This document shows, piece after piece, positions 9,388 through 21,568 of a stretch of DNA of 64,000 bases. Location of the stretch: NCBI GenBank assembly GCA_946699065.1, contig CAMPDV010000425.1, positions 186,001-250,000 on the forward strand, in the 5' to 3' direction. This DNA comes from Loxodes magnus (lineage: Eukaryota; Ciliophora; Karyorelictea; Loxodida; Loxodidae). The translations under genes and the position numbers were made by a program. Each line of letters opens with the position of its first letter. Position 1 is the first letter of the stretch. The notes beneath the pieces were generated by a model, which was not told where the DNA came from, did no database searches, and saw nothing but the letters and a program-made list of their open reading frames with translations.

Positions 9388-12300
9388 TTTAATTTTTATA
9401 ACTTACTTCAATAATTATTTAATTTAAATAACTCAATAAATTTTACTGATTTAATTTCAATACAATTAAGCAATTAAATTATTTATTAAGCATACTTATA
9501 AGTATCTTATTTCTAAAACATTGATTTTTCTATTTTTGTCTTAAAACAAGACAAAATATTAAACTAATAGTGTACAAACTTTTACAATTTTAATTATTTT
9601 ATATCTTTTTACTTTTAAATAAAAGGATAAATTATTATTTCAAAAGTTTATAACGAAGAATTTATATCCTTATTATAATAACTTTAATATGTATCCATTA
9701 ATTAAAACTTATTTGTGTTTTAAATCAAAGACTTTTAATAAGAAAACCTTATTTCGTTGTAGACCCTTTTATATGATAAATAAAATATTACCATTTTTTA
9801 AACTATTGCTATTAATTATTGTTTTTCACTTAAATTTAATCAAAAAAACATTTATTTAAGCTTTTTACTAATTAAAAAAAATGAAATAAAATAAGTTTCT
9901 TATTAATTAGTTTGAATAAATATTAAAAAACATCAAATTATTTAAAATAAAGTATTTAAATTTATAAGATAAACTCTTTTATTTGTCCACTTTCTTACTA
10001 CTATTTCATTAAAACTTTTTATTTATAAAGATCTTTCTTAAAATAATAAACTAATATAATTTATTACTTTTAATGTTGATTCTAAGCAAAATATATAAAT
10101 GTAATAAATAGAAGTAGTAGAAAGTAAATATTTAAAACTAACTATAAATGGTGTATCACTAATTTTATCTTACAATTATTAAATAGTAATATTTAATTTT
10201 ATTATTAAAATAAGCTTTAATATGTTTAATTATGTATATTAAATACTTAATATTTTATCCTTTTAGCTTTATTAGTTATTAATTTAATTTCTCTTAATTA
10301 ATAAAGATATTAGATTAGTTATAATTAATACATTTAGATAATTTTCTCTTTTTATAGCAAACTAATATTTATTATTTATGCTATTTTTGTAATTATCATT
10401 TCAAATTAATAATACCTAAATTATTCTAGATTATTTAAAGATAAAAATTTAATTCTATTATTCTATACTTATCCAAAAAACATAGTTACCACTATTAATA
10501 CTATCTTTATTAAAATAACTTGTTTGTTACTAAGAAAATTATAAGCTTTTTTAAGAAAGAAAATATATTTTAATATATTCTATTATTATTTTCTGAATTA
10601 ATAGAAAGAGTAAACTTAACACAATATGCTTCTTTGTAGTATTAGATAATATAAGTATTAGATTAGCTAATATAAGTTATTTAAAACTAATCTAACAGAT
10701 TATTATTTACTCTTAATTCACTTTATTAATCTACTATTATTCTATATCTTATTGTTCCTAATCAGCAATTCTCTATGTTTTGCTTTATAGCACATCATCA
10801 TTTATTAATCTTATTACAAAAGATTAAAATATAAAAAGATGATATAAATAACTATAGAATTATTTGAAGCTGAGACATTAAAATAAGCTAGACTTTTAGA
10901 TTATTTATAATTTTCCTAAATTTAAATTATATTTATATATTCCTTTTTATTAAATATCTTTTGTAATTAACTTTTGTTTGGAAAACTGACAAAAAGATAC
11001 GTTTTTTAAATAATTAGTCTTAATTTATTTAAGCTTATTTTAGTGAGTATAAGAGTATATTAAATTTAAAGTATTAATGATACTAGTTCTAAAAACATTT
11101 AGGTAATTATATGTACTAAAATAAATAGTCAAAAGAAAACATTATTCTTTTATATAATTAAATAAAGAAAAGCTAGCTTAGATCTTCTATAGAGTCAATT
11201 ATTTATATATCTAAAATCCTCTATTTATCTTAAAATAAAGTGTTTAATATATTATAGCCTCCTTTACTAATTCATTTAGTAATATTAATTCATAAAAACT
11301 TAAAAGAAAATTACTTTTTACTTTAACTGTACTTGCAAATATTCTAAGTACTCTAACTAGTTAAAGATAGGTTTAATTAGATACTAATGAGAAATTATCT
11401 TATCCTCTAGATAAAATATTTAATAAAACTGTGATTGCATTTCTTATTAATGAATAATAATATTTTAAATTAAAATAAGAAAAATTAATATTTTTCTTTT
11501 TGCTAAAAAAATTAAAATAATTAGTTATAAATAAAATTTATTAATATTTTATAAAAAACTAAAGTAAATGCAAAATAATTAATTAAATATAATTTAAAAA
11601 ATATTAAGAAATTTATAATTCTAAATGATATTATAAATAAATATTTTAAATATTTATTAATGTTTAGATAAAACATATAATAGATTATGTAATCTATATT
11701 TTAACTTTAGAAATGTAGTTAAATATTTTTAAAAGTTAAATGAAAAATTATAAGGAAAACTTATGAAATTAAATTTTTCTATAAAAAATGAATATAAAAT
11801 TTACTAATTATTTAATTGACACTATCAGTTTTATTAAATTATTTAAAAGAATTACTAAAAGAAAAAAAATAAAGTATAAATTAATTAATTTAAAAAATTT
11901 AAAAAATTATAATTTAAAATTTTATATTTAACAATATTTGTGATAAAGATAAATATTAAAGAATAACAATTTTATAAATCTAGCATTGATTGACTTTTTA
12001 AATAAAGAAATTCAACAAAAAATAATTATTCTTAGAAATTTTCAATTTCAAAATATAAAAAATTAAAAATGTTAAAAATGTTAAAAAATTCTCTAAGTCT
12101 CAGCTTTTTATAATGAGTCTATTCGAAGATAGGTAATTTTTACTATTTTTCATTGATTATGGATGTATATTATGGTACAAGTACTAATTTTTTTACTAAT
12201 CGCAAATCTTAAACTTCTGGTTAAAGGGAAAGTATTAAATATTTGAATAAATAAGTAAAAATGATTTAATTTTGAATTTAATTTTTCTAAAGTTAATATG

Positions 12301-14090
12301 AAATCCCGCTATTTGTTTAAAAATAATTAGATGCATATAAATATTAAGATTCTAAGTTTAAATATTAAGTAAAGTAGCAAAAGAAATTAAAATTTTGAAT
12401 TAAAAACATATTTATTTATTAATTTTATTGATTAAAATATGGTTATAAATTAAAAAAATATGAAATTAGGAGCATTTTCTATTAAAAGAAGATTTAAAGG
12501 TTATTAAAGAACAATAGATATACAAATAAAATAAGATTAAATTTTTGGATAAATTTGATTAAGAAAATAAAATATAAATGATAGTAAATTTGAATATTAT
12601 TGTTGCTTATTTAAAATTTAATATTATTTAAATATTTTTAATCTAAAAATAAAATTTTTGGTTATTAAATTTTATAAAAGTTAGTAATTTATGATTACAA
12701 ATTATAAACTAAAAATAATATTATTATAATAATATTTATAATTTATTTACATATATTTATTATTTTTATAAATTTAATTTCATACAAAATAATTAATAAT
12801 AATTAATGAAATTGTATCTAATTTATAATTAAAATCAAAGTTTTCAAATTCTAGGTTTAAGAGATGTAAATGCTAATTGTTTTTAATTAAAATAGCAAAT
12901 TAAAATAAGATAAATTATTTATTTATAAAATCAATTATATCAATAGAGTATAAATCCCTTCTTATTTTTACTTTACAATATCCCTTTCTATTCAATATTA
13001 TTTTTTAAACATTTTCGACGAAACTAATTATAAAAATCTATTTTGCAATCAATTAAAAACTCTATCAAGTTGATAAGTAATATTTATACTTTTATCGAAG
13101 AGAATTTCTTACTAATTATATTATAGCAAGTGGCTATCATACTTTTAAATATATATAAAAATTAAAATAAAAGAGACTAGCATTTTAAATCCTTTGCATT
13201 ATAAAAAAATGTATTTTATAGATAGTAAATTTAAACAAGAAATTATAAAGTAAATAAAGAATATAATAAATAATTTTACATTATGGATGGATTCTTTTTA
13301 TCTATTATAAGAATCTTTAATTTCTTATTATGTATTAAAATAATATATTTTATAAAATAGTTTTAATTCATTTTTCATTAAACTTTAGCAAAATATAAAT
13401 TAAAAAATATTTAGATATCAAATTTAAAATATTTAATTTTAAAATTATTAAAATGTAATCAAAACTATCTTATTATTTTAAGCTATAATTAGAAATTAAA
13501 GAAACTATCAAATTTATCTATCCTATATAAAAAATATAATTTAACTTATTTAATATATTTAAATACCTTAAACAATTATTTTCTTTATTTTTAAAAAGCA
13601 TAGCTTTAAATTATTTTAAGTTATATGTACAAATCAATATTAATATTTTAATAAAAGTTATAAATTAAATCATTCAATTTATATATTCTTACAAATTTTA
13701 TTTAAGAGTATTTTTATTCCTTATTATTTTTATTGTTTATATTTATAGTTTTTATTATTAGATTCTAAATATTTTTAATAGTCAAAATTATTATTTAGTA
13801 TTTAATTGTTTCAATACTTTTTTCTTTGTAATCATTTTATGATTAAATTGTGACATTTTTAAGTTTTATCATATTCTTTTATATTATATATTATATATTA
13901 AATATTATTTTTTACTTGTTAAATTCTTATCATAATAACTTATTTATATTGTAATTATATTACTTAAAATTTAGACTTCAATTAATTTTATTCTAGAAAT
14001 ATCTTCCAATAAACTAAGTTTCTTCACTAATAAACTAAATTAATCTATTTTTTCTATATTATTAATTATGTTCTTTCAACATAGAGAATA
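9388..14090 (-). repeat. Conserved AT-rich 5' flank of WD40 unit B
   Basis: About 4.7 kb upstream of copy B. It is closely similar, base for base over kilobases, to 31756-36540 (unit C), and inverted to 60660-63708 (unit E) and 43788-45055 (unit D). Similarity stops near 14090 and 36540. I found no reading frame whose protein is better conserved than the DNA, so it looks like non-coding sequence amplified with the gene. It must hold the promoter but no element is recognisable. Confidence 0.7.
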
Positions 14091-14144
14091 CTAAAATTTT
14101 AACCTTTTTTAACTTTTAAAATTTTTTACAAAATTTATTATTTA

Positions 14145-14180
14145 GCTGCGTACCACTGTATTTCTACGCTCTCTATAATC
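14145..14180 (+). repeat. Short hairpin-family copy 1
   Basis: gctgcgtaccactg followed by tacgctctctataatc. It matches the copies at 15474-15509, 55566-55602 and, inverted, 44008-44042. It lies just outside the end of the WD40 unit B flank. Confidence 0.5.
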
Positions 14181-14269
14181 TCAGTTTTTTTTGTTGTAAA
14201 ATGATGTCTATTTATAAATATTTTAATAATTAAAAAGAAGACAGGAATTTAGGTTGATTCTAAAATAAT

Positions 14270-14475
14270 TCCTTCAATTTTTTTGGATAAGGTTAAATCC
14301 TTTCCTGCTACTATGAAGGTCCCTGGTTAGAATCAATCTCAACAAGGGAACAAAAACTTCCTGGTTATCCACTCTTGTTTGCGGCTTGAATTTGTTGACC
14401 GTAGTGACGAAACTTCCTGACAGAAAATAATCGAATAAAGTAGCAAAATATCCTTATGTACATCAAGAGAGTGCT
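14270..14475 (-). pseudogene. ORF1-like C-terminal fragment
   Basis: A GC-richer island. On the minus strand it reads CSLVEIDSNQGPSQQQERIQ, which matches the block at 761-1073 in the same frame (EIDSDQGLSQRQER). DNA identity covers about 90 bp around the motif. No start, and AT-rich sequence on both sides. Interpreted as a decayed copy of the retrotransposon ORF1 tail. Confidence 0.45.
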
Positions 14476-14930
14476 CTAGGTAATTTAGCTGAAAAAAATT
14501 TCCAGTTCTTTGAAAGAGAAACCTTTTAAGTTTATTATTAATTAGCTTATAAATATTTTATTTTTATTAGTTTGCTAATTATTTTAGATTTAATTCTTAA
14601 ATTTTTTAATAATATATTCTATATTATTTATTTATATGTTTAATTTTTTTATTAAACTTTAATATTTATTTAGTAACTATTAGCATTTAATTATTTTAAT
14701 ATTATTTTATTCGTTACAATAATATTAAAAATTTAGGGAAAAATTCGCCTTTCACTATTTTCTATAAATGCTCATTTCACTGCAAACTTCTTAATAAATT
14801 AATGTTTATCTTTTCTTTATTACTATTTAATCTTGGCAACTTGCTAAATACAAAAATTCAAAATTAATTTGCAAGTTAATTTATAAATATTTAATGCTTA
14901 TAAGAACTAGAAGGAAAAACCGCATAACTA

Positions 14931-15419
14931 ATGTCAAACACCTTAATACTAAAAAACGAAAATTTCCAACCATTCAATTTGAGAATTGAGCAAATAGAAT
15001 CCAAATTCAATCAGATATCGGAATTTACTGAAAGCATATTTAAAAAAAATATAGCAACAAATGATCCCATGGATGTGCAACCGAATCTATAACCAGCAAA
15101 ATTACGATAGTAAAGAATAAGAAGTAATGCTGGTACTGCAGTAAATAGGGACATATTTTAAGATAATGTTGAAAATTTTTATAAAAATAAGAATTAGAAA
15201 GTTTTAAATTAAGGAAATCCATAAGTAATCTATACTGCATTTCAGAAGGACTCGTATATAGAAAAAGATGCATATTTGAAGTGAAATACTGATGGAAATT
15301 GCATTTGCACAATAAAGAAGAAATTGATAAAAGCTTGGAATGGAACTCGATTGAAACTAAATTCCAATGATCAAGAGTGGAGAACGCACTACAGCAAGAT
15401 ATGTACTTTAAAGAAGTGA
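14931..15419 (+). CDS. Unrecognised small basic protein
   Basis: From ATG at 14931 the + frame gives a hydrophilic, natural-looking protein: MSNTLILKNENFQPFNLRIE, QIESKFNQISEFTESIFKKN, DPMDVQPNLQPAKLRQQRIR, later DGNCICTIKKKLIKAWNGTR. The antisense reading is Phe-rich and much less plausible. In-frame TGA codons at 15282-15284 and 15417-15419 could be Trp or stop, so length is 117 to about 190 aa. It lies close to the ORF1-like gene (convergent) and runs into a hairpin-family repeat at 15474, so it may belong to a mobile element. No family recognised. Confidence 0.4.
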
Positions 15420-15473
15420 CCTAAAAGAAGACTGGAAATGGAAATTTTAACAAAATAATTAAACTATTTAAAG

Positions 15474-15509
15474 GTGATGAACCCAACGAGAGTGGTATCA
15501 CTATAATTC
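15474..15509 (+). repeat. Short hairpin-family copy 2
   Basis: gtgat (15474-15478) and atcac (15497-15501) pair around a loop containing aacgagag, followed by ctataattc. The loop sequence aacgagag is shared exactly with the copy at 55566. Confidence 0.5.
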
Positions 15510-15590
15510 ATTTTCATTATAATAATAAATTACTAAATTAAAAAGTTTAAATTGGAGTTTAGTGAACTTGGAGGACTTTCAACCTCGTGT

Positions 15591-16460
15591 TCACAGGACC
15601 AGTTTGATAACCTGGCTGGAATCAACTCCCTTCAGGACTCTTTCTTCAGTCACTTTGGGTTGTATACCATTTCGGTTTGTAGATTTGACCTCCTGAAGGA
15701 TAAAACTAGTTACAGAATTCTGGTCTAATCTTATCCTAATATTAGTACTATTATTTTTCTTATTATTTTCTATTCCAGTACTATTATTTAATTAATTTCA
15801 ATTTCTAACATTGTCTATATTTATGTCCAGTTTGTTTGCATACAAATTTCTTGGTTTATTCCTAATTCATTTCTTGTCTGGACTCCTTGGTAAATTAATA
15901 GCTCCTTCTATGTCCATTGGATCTTGAATTTTCTTAACTTTGAATTCCTACTACTGTTACTACTTGCTGTTCTCTTCAAGCACAGTTGTTCTTTGCTGTA
16001 GCAATCTCATTTCCCTGAAGAAAGTGTTTTGCTCTCGATCATAGGCTTCCCAGAAGCTTTCTTTCCATTTCTTGAGCTCAGTAACTTGATTTTTTAGAGC
16101 TTTATTCTCTAATCGTAGCTTCTTTACTTCCTCCTTCAGGTCAGAGAATGCGACTAAAATTTATGCCTGTTCTTCCTGGAACTGTGGCATCGCAAACTCT
16201 CGCACGGCTGCTGCTTCTTGCGTCTCCAGCACCTTTCTAGGTCCTTCCTCTTCGGTTGGTGTCATCGAGGTAGCCTTTTGGCGCTTTTGTCCTATCTTTT
16301 AAGTTGATCTGGAAGTTCCTAGTTGAGTCTATTATTCTTGAAGGTTTTGAGAAGAAGATTATTTCTAGGAAGAAGATGTGCTAGTTAGAGATGAGGATTC
16401 TTACTTTCTCTCCCCTTTTTAGGAGGTGGTATAAAAGCCTTTCTTGAACCCTACTACCAT
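15591..16460 (-). CDS. Coiled-coil ORF1-like protein of a non-LTR retrotransposon
   Basis: Start ATG at 16460; 289 codons to TGA at 15593-15591 (a second in-frame TGA lies at 15581-15579). Order: a Ser/Gln-rich head (SSSLTSTSSSQKQSSSQNLQ), a basic stretch (GQKRQKATS), a coiled coil of about 80 residues (FSDLKEEVKKLRLENKALKN, QVTELKKWKESFWEAYDREQ, REMRLLQQRTTVLEENSK), a Gln run, and a C-terminal part with VLKGVDSSQV that matches the EIDS-x-QG blocks. The coiled coil recurs at 41.7-42.2 kb. G+C is far above the surroundings. LINE ORF1 proteins are RNA-binding coiled-coil chaperones; that role is inferred from architecture only, and no RRM or zinc knuckle is seen. Confidence 0.55.
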
Positions 16461-16545
16461 TTTTATTCTTCATTTTCATTATTATTATTAATTTTTATTA
16501 TTATTTATTGTTAATAATTAAGATTGAAATTTTATCAAAGAAGTT

Positions 16546-17280
16546 ATGATGTCAAAAGAGGAGAAAAGAAAAAAACTAGAAAAAACACTAACTACGCAAC
16601 TCTTCCGATCATTTCTCCAAGACAGTCAAGAAAATATTAACACTTCTTGATGATTTGAACTAAAACAACTCCAAAAAACAAAAATCACGGAGGATGAAAC
16701 TAATGCAAGAAAATTCACAAAAAAACAATGAATGAAAAAAATTAAGCAAAGAAAAAATCCTTGGAATCTAGAAGTAGATTTTAAAATATTTTGCCACATT
16801 TAGAACTTTCATACATATAGAAAAGAGTTAGAATAACTCCAACATAACTACCAAAAATATGATATTAAAGTAATCATACATACGCCTGTAACATATCAAG
16901 GAATAATAAGAAGTTAAAATGGAAGAATATATCAAGATCTATGAATAATGCATCAGCAAGACTACAATAAATAATGAAGAAAGAAAAGATTAATAAGACT
17001 AAGATTATACAAAAAAGAAATAATCTTAAATCAAACTAAAAAATCTTAATAATCAAATAAAAATTTAAGTTAAATAGAAAAATAATTAAAAAAAGCACAG
17101 AAACTTTCAAAAGAAATGTTATATATGTAGAAGCATATGCAATCTCTGGAGAAACTGCAAGCAAAAAATTTATTTTCACAATAAGATTTGAAAATATCAT
17201 AAAATTATTGCCCAACAAGCAATGGAAGAAAAAATTTAGGCAATAGTATTATCACATACTTTGAATTGACTAAATTTTGA
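16546..17280 (+). CDS. Unrecognised basic protein divergent from the ORF1-like gene
   Basis: ATG at 16546 (a second ATG follows at once). The + frame runs 244 codons to TGA at 17278-17280; another TGA lies at 17299. The protein is lysine-rich: MMSKEEKRKKLEKTLTTQLF, FTKKQWMKKIKQRKNPWNLE, FHTYRKELEQLQHNYQKYDI, KVIIHTPVTYQGIIRS. Two helices near residues 185-225 are compatible with a coiled coil. Five TGA codons are read as Trp on the way, fewer than chance placement in so AT-rich a frame would be hard to judge. It shares a short spacer (16461-16545) with the minus-strand ORF1-like gene, so it may be part of the same element. No family recognised. Confidence 0.4.
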
Positions 17281-17309
17281 ACTAGGAAATACGGAACCTG
17301 ATATCTATT

Positions 17310-18409
17310 CAAGAAGAAAATAACTCTTTAAAGAAGCATTTTCTTTTCATTGAAAACCTTTTATTTTTTTTATTTACTTTTTATTTTTTCTCTATAGTAA
17401 AGTAAAAACTAAATTTTTGAAGTATTTAGTGAGAAAAATATTTTTTTCTTCTTTTACATGAAAGCATAAATTAAAGATTAATAAATTATAATAATTTATG
17501 TTAATTTAGTAATTTAATTATTAAAATGTATCTAATTAAATTTATTTTGTTTTAAATTATAATATTTTTAATTAGGATTTATTATATTTTTTATTTTAAT
17601 TAAATCTATAAATTTCTTCTTAAAAAATCAACTAATAGAAAAAAAAATTTTCTTACATATAAGTTAAAATTTTTTCTAAATAAAAAAAAATAGTTTTTAT
17701 TAATTTTTAATGTTTAATTTTTAAATAATAATAGATTTTAATGAAAATAACTTTTAAACATTTTAATTGCTTTATTTATTTATTAATTTAATTTAATTAT
17801 TTTAAGTTATATGGAATTATTTAATTTAATCTCAAGAATAAAATATACTGTTAAAGAGGTAAAATTAATATATTACAGTTTGTTTTGATTGTAAGATGAG
17901 TTATGTAGATCATAGTAAAATTGTATTAATAGTAATGATTGTATATTATAGTTATTGATATTAATTTTTAAATGTATAGTAAGGTTTAATGACAATTTTG
18001 TAAAATAGTAAAAAGTGTAATAATTAAAATATTATTGTTTAAATATATTTAAACTAGTTTTAAGTTAATTGAATTTTAATTTATCATCTAGCATTTTTGA
18101 ATATAATTAATTTTAAATATTTTTAATTTAATGTTTAATTTTCTTTTAATTTCTATTAATTGTATTAAAATATAAATCTTAAATATTAATTTTTGTAATT
18201 AAATAATAATAAAATAAGTAATTTAAATCTTATATATTAGTATAAAATTAATTTTAATCATGCTTTATTTTTATTTATTTATTGTATTTTTTGGTTTTTT
18301 ATGTTAAGTTTAAAAAATGTTGATGTTTAATGAATTAAAAAGCATAATGTTTAAGAGTTTTATTTAAGAATTTAAGATTTAAATTGTTTATAAATTATAA
18401 ATATCTGTT
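17310..18409. other. AT-rich intergenic region
   Basis: About 87% A+T. No coding pattern, repeat or RNA gene seen. It contains the promoter of the RING-WD40 gene. Confidence 0.5.
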
Positions 18410-20219
18410 ATGGATATAAATATCAAATGCAGCAATTGTAATTAAAATTTTGATGAGCAAAATTAAAAAAGAATGTTATTATCTTGTGGGCACTAAATGT
18501 GTTATGAATGTATTCATAATCAATATTAAAAGTCAAAATAAGTATAGTGTGCTGATCTTAATTGTGGATAATTGATTAGAATACATCCAACTTAACTTTA
18601 AAGATATTAAAATCTTTTGGATACTACAAAGAAGAATTAAATATAAATCAGTTTAGAATAGTTTTAGGCTTTAGAAAGAGAAATCGTTTAAGAAATGCAA
18701 AAGATGAAAAAAGTAAAATAAGTGCTAGAAAATAAATTTCTAAATTATCTGGAAAAATTTGTATTCTAAAATAGTAGCAATTTATAAGAATAGCTAAGAA
18801 ATCATTTGATATCAATTAAAAATTAAATTTCTATCTTAAATTAATTATAGAATAAGATGAAATCTTAATCTCCTTAAAATGATTCACTAACCTAAAATTA
18901 AAATTAAACTTAATTTATTTAATAGGTTAAAAATTAAATATAAGCAGCATAATAAGAATAAATCAAGCTAAGTTAATATAATATTAATGTGTTTGAATAA
19001 AGCAACTATCAAAAAGTTAAGATACAACATAATCAATTAAAGATAGAACAGCAGTAGTAATTTATAAAGTAATTGGTAAATCAAATAAAGTAATTAGCAG
19101 CTTAGTTAATGAAGTAATAAAATAACTAAATCTACGTAAAAGATTAGTTAGTTTAAATGAATCTTAAATCACTAAAAGAGCAAGAGGTAAGTATAAATTA
19201 ATTTAGTAGATATCCAAAACAAATATTTAATAACTGCAAGAGTAAAGTAAGTATTATTAACATTATTTAGTGTCTAAGCCTTAAATGTTATCAATTGCAA
19301 AAATAAACGTTAGTTAAAATCCAGGTAATTCTTTATATTTTTAGATCTAATCTTGTCTGGACATATGAATTCAGTTTACTCATTAGCAATAACAAGTGAC
19401 CAAAAATGAATCATTTCAGCATCTGCAGATAAAACGATAAAGATCTGGGATTTCCTGATTGGAAGCTGTGTCAGAACTTTGACTGGACATATGAAGTTAG
19501 TTTGATCAATTGCAATAACAAGTGACCAGAAATGAATTATATCGGGAAGTTTAGATGAAACGATTAAAATCTGAGATTTCCTGACTGGAAATTGTATGAG
19601 AACTTTGACTGGGCATACATCATAAGTTAGATCTGTAGCAATAACAAGGGACCAGAAATGAATTGTATCGGGAAGCTTAGATAAAACAATAAAGATTTGA
19701 AATTTCCATACAGGAAGTTGTACAAAAACTTTAACTGGACATACGTAACAAATTATATCGGTAGCAATAGCAAGTGATCAGAAATGAATTGTATCGGGAA
19801 GTCGAGATTATACTATAAAGATCTGGTCTTTCTCAGATGGTCAGCTTATTCGAACTCTTACAGGACATACAAGGTGAATTACATCGGTAATCTTGACTCT
19901 GGATAATAAATATATAATATCTGGATCTGGCGACTGTTCAATTAAAATATGGGACTTCTCTACTGGATAATGTATTCGAACTCTAAAGAAATATTATGAC
20001 AATGTACGTAGTATTCAACTTAGTAATGATTCAAGTGTTTTATTCTCTGGTTCATGGGACGGTACAATCAATTTATGGAACTTTAATACCGGTGAACGTA
20101 TTTAGACTCTTTCAGGTCATGAAAAGGAAATTTAATCTATAGCACTGAGTTAGGACAATAAGTGAATAATTTCTGGAAGTTGGGATATGACGGTGAGAAA
20201 GTGGAAAATCTCAAGTTGA
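18410..20219 (+). CDS. RING finger - coiled coil - WD40 protein, probable E3 ubiquitin ligase
   Basis: ATG at 18410, TGA at 20217-20219; about 581-589 aa. Residues 7-52 form a RING-like finger: C7, C10, C26, H28, C31, C34, C47, C52. Residues about 65-290 are helical and Gln-rich (QALEREIVQEMQKMKKVKQV; IEQQQQFIKQLVNQIKQLAA), a likely dimerising coiled coil. Seven WD40 repeats follow (LILSGHMNSV ... IRKW-like VRKWKISS). Introns at 19187-19206 (20 nt) and 19325-19344 (20 nt) are needed to keep frame; 19247-19270 (24 nt, GTAAGT start) is optional. Nine in-frame TGA codons all fall on conserved Trp (for example SDQKW, TIKIW), next to seven TGG. By family logic the RING would recruit an E2 and the propeller a substrate; neither is identified. 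Confidence 0.85.
19187..19206 (+). other. 20-nt intron
   Basis: gtaagtataaattaatttag. Removing it links the coiled-coil frame to the WD40 frame; without removal the frames do not match. Confidence 0.8.
19325..19344 (+). other. 20-nt intron
   Basis: gtaattctttatatttttag, directly before DLILSGH. It sits at the same place and phase as the 22-nt intron of the five-copy WD40 family (before DLILTGH), which shows common descent. Confidence 0.85.
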
Positions 20220-20759
20220 GAGAAGTCAAATACTTTTAAGACTTTAAATTTTACATCTTAAGAAGTTAATTATTAAAATTAGTAAAGCCACGCAAATTTC
20301 TATATCAGTAAAGCTTTTATAAATATTAAAGTTTTCAAGATTTTTAAAGCTAAAATATTTTATTTGCGTTTATGATTTTTATTAAATACTAAAGTCTTTT
20401 AATGTTTAGTGTACAAGATTAAGTCTATTAAAGCATAATTAATTTAATGACTTAGAATATTTAATTGTATATATCAACTAATCTTAATTTTGTAATACAG
20501 GAAAACACAAGTGAAAAATCTAAGTTAAAATATAAAAATTATTCTGTTTATTTTTGAAAAATTTAAATGGCTAGATTTATTAATTAATTAAATTTATAAA
20601 ATATGCTAAAATTTCATCAAACCTTTTTAAAAAAAATTTATCTTCGAAAGTGACTAAAAAAAGTTTATTTTTAATGAGAAAAGCTAGATTATTATAGTTA
20701 TGCTTTTCTAGAAAGTTCATGGTCTATTAAATATTTATTCTATTTATTTTATTTCTAGA
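20220..20759. other. 3' flank of the RING-WD40 gene
   Basis: AT-rich; nothing recognisable. Confidence 0.4.
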
Positions 20760-21500
20760 TATATCACTAAATCACTATAAAGATTTGCTTTTACCAAATT
20801 TCTTTCGAATATAAGACTTAAATATTTACACAATCGACATCCCTAAACTTTGATCCATAACCTTCTGATATCATATTCATATATCCTTCAAATCGTGTAT
20901 TCAAATTTTGATGAAGGATTGAGTATAAAGAATTCACTTGCTGCTATCTTTTGCTTGACTATTTTATTTTCTTATTTTAGGTTTTGCAATTTACTTCGAT
21001 AGCTAGATTTCTCTTTATCATAAAGAACTATTTCTCTTTAAAAAGTAACGTGAATCCTGAATCTCAAGACAAAAAACTATCAGAAAATTACAATTAAAAG
21101 TACCTTTCACTATTTGATGAATTAAAGCATGAGTGAAAACTTTAATCTTATATTCCTTATTTTTACTTAGAAGACTACTATTTCTATTATCTTAATAAGC
21201 TTAAAAGACTTAGCTATAGTTCAAATAATTTTAAACTTAACTTTAAAATTATAATGTTTATCTATACACTTAAAAATAAGCCTTTTGAATCTAAGTTGAT
21301 TAATATAATCCAAGTTATGAAAGAGTTCTGATTAATCCTTTTATTTTCCTCTAGTTTCTATTTTTTTCACTCTATTAAGACAAAAATTTAAGAAACCTTA
21401 CTTCAGTAGTATCTCAAACATCATAGTAAAATTCCTTTGTAAAGTTATAGAGTTCTAACCAAGGGAATGAAATCTCTTAGATTTAGTAAATAATTCTAAT
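20760..21500 (-). pseudogene. Second, decayed copy of the receptor tail
   Basis: On the minus strand VLYDKEKSSYRSKLQNLKQE, then SSKFEYTI, matches FLYDNEKVNYKDNLQNLNLQ and SSQFEQTI of the receptor gene at 21.86-22.03 kb. Further 5', NRNSSLLSKNKEYKIKVF matches TDSSSLLRKIGYKTLKF, but in another frame, so at least one frameshift lies between 21000 and 21060. Only the cytoplasmic tail is duplicated; no lectin or cysteine-rich part is present. Interpreted as a tandem partial duplication that has decayed. Confidence 0.55.
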
Positions 21501-21568
21501 TTAAATTAAGCAAAAAGCAAGAATCGGACCAAATTGAACGTATTTTTGAAATAGAAAAATTAAATTTT

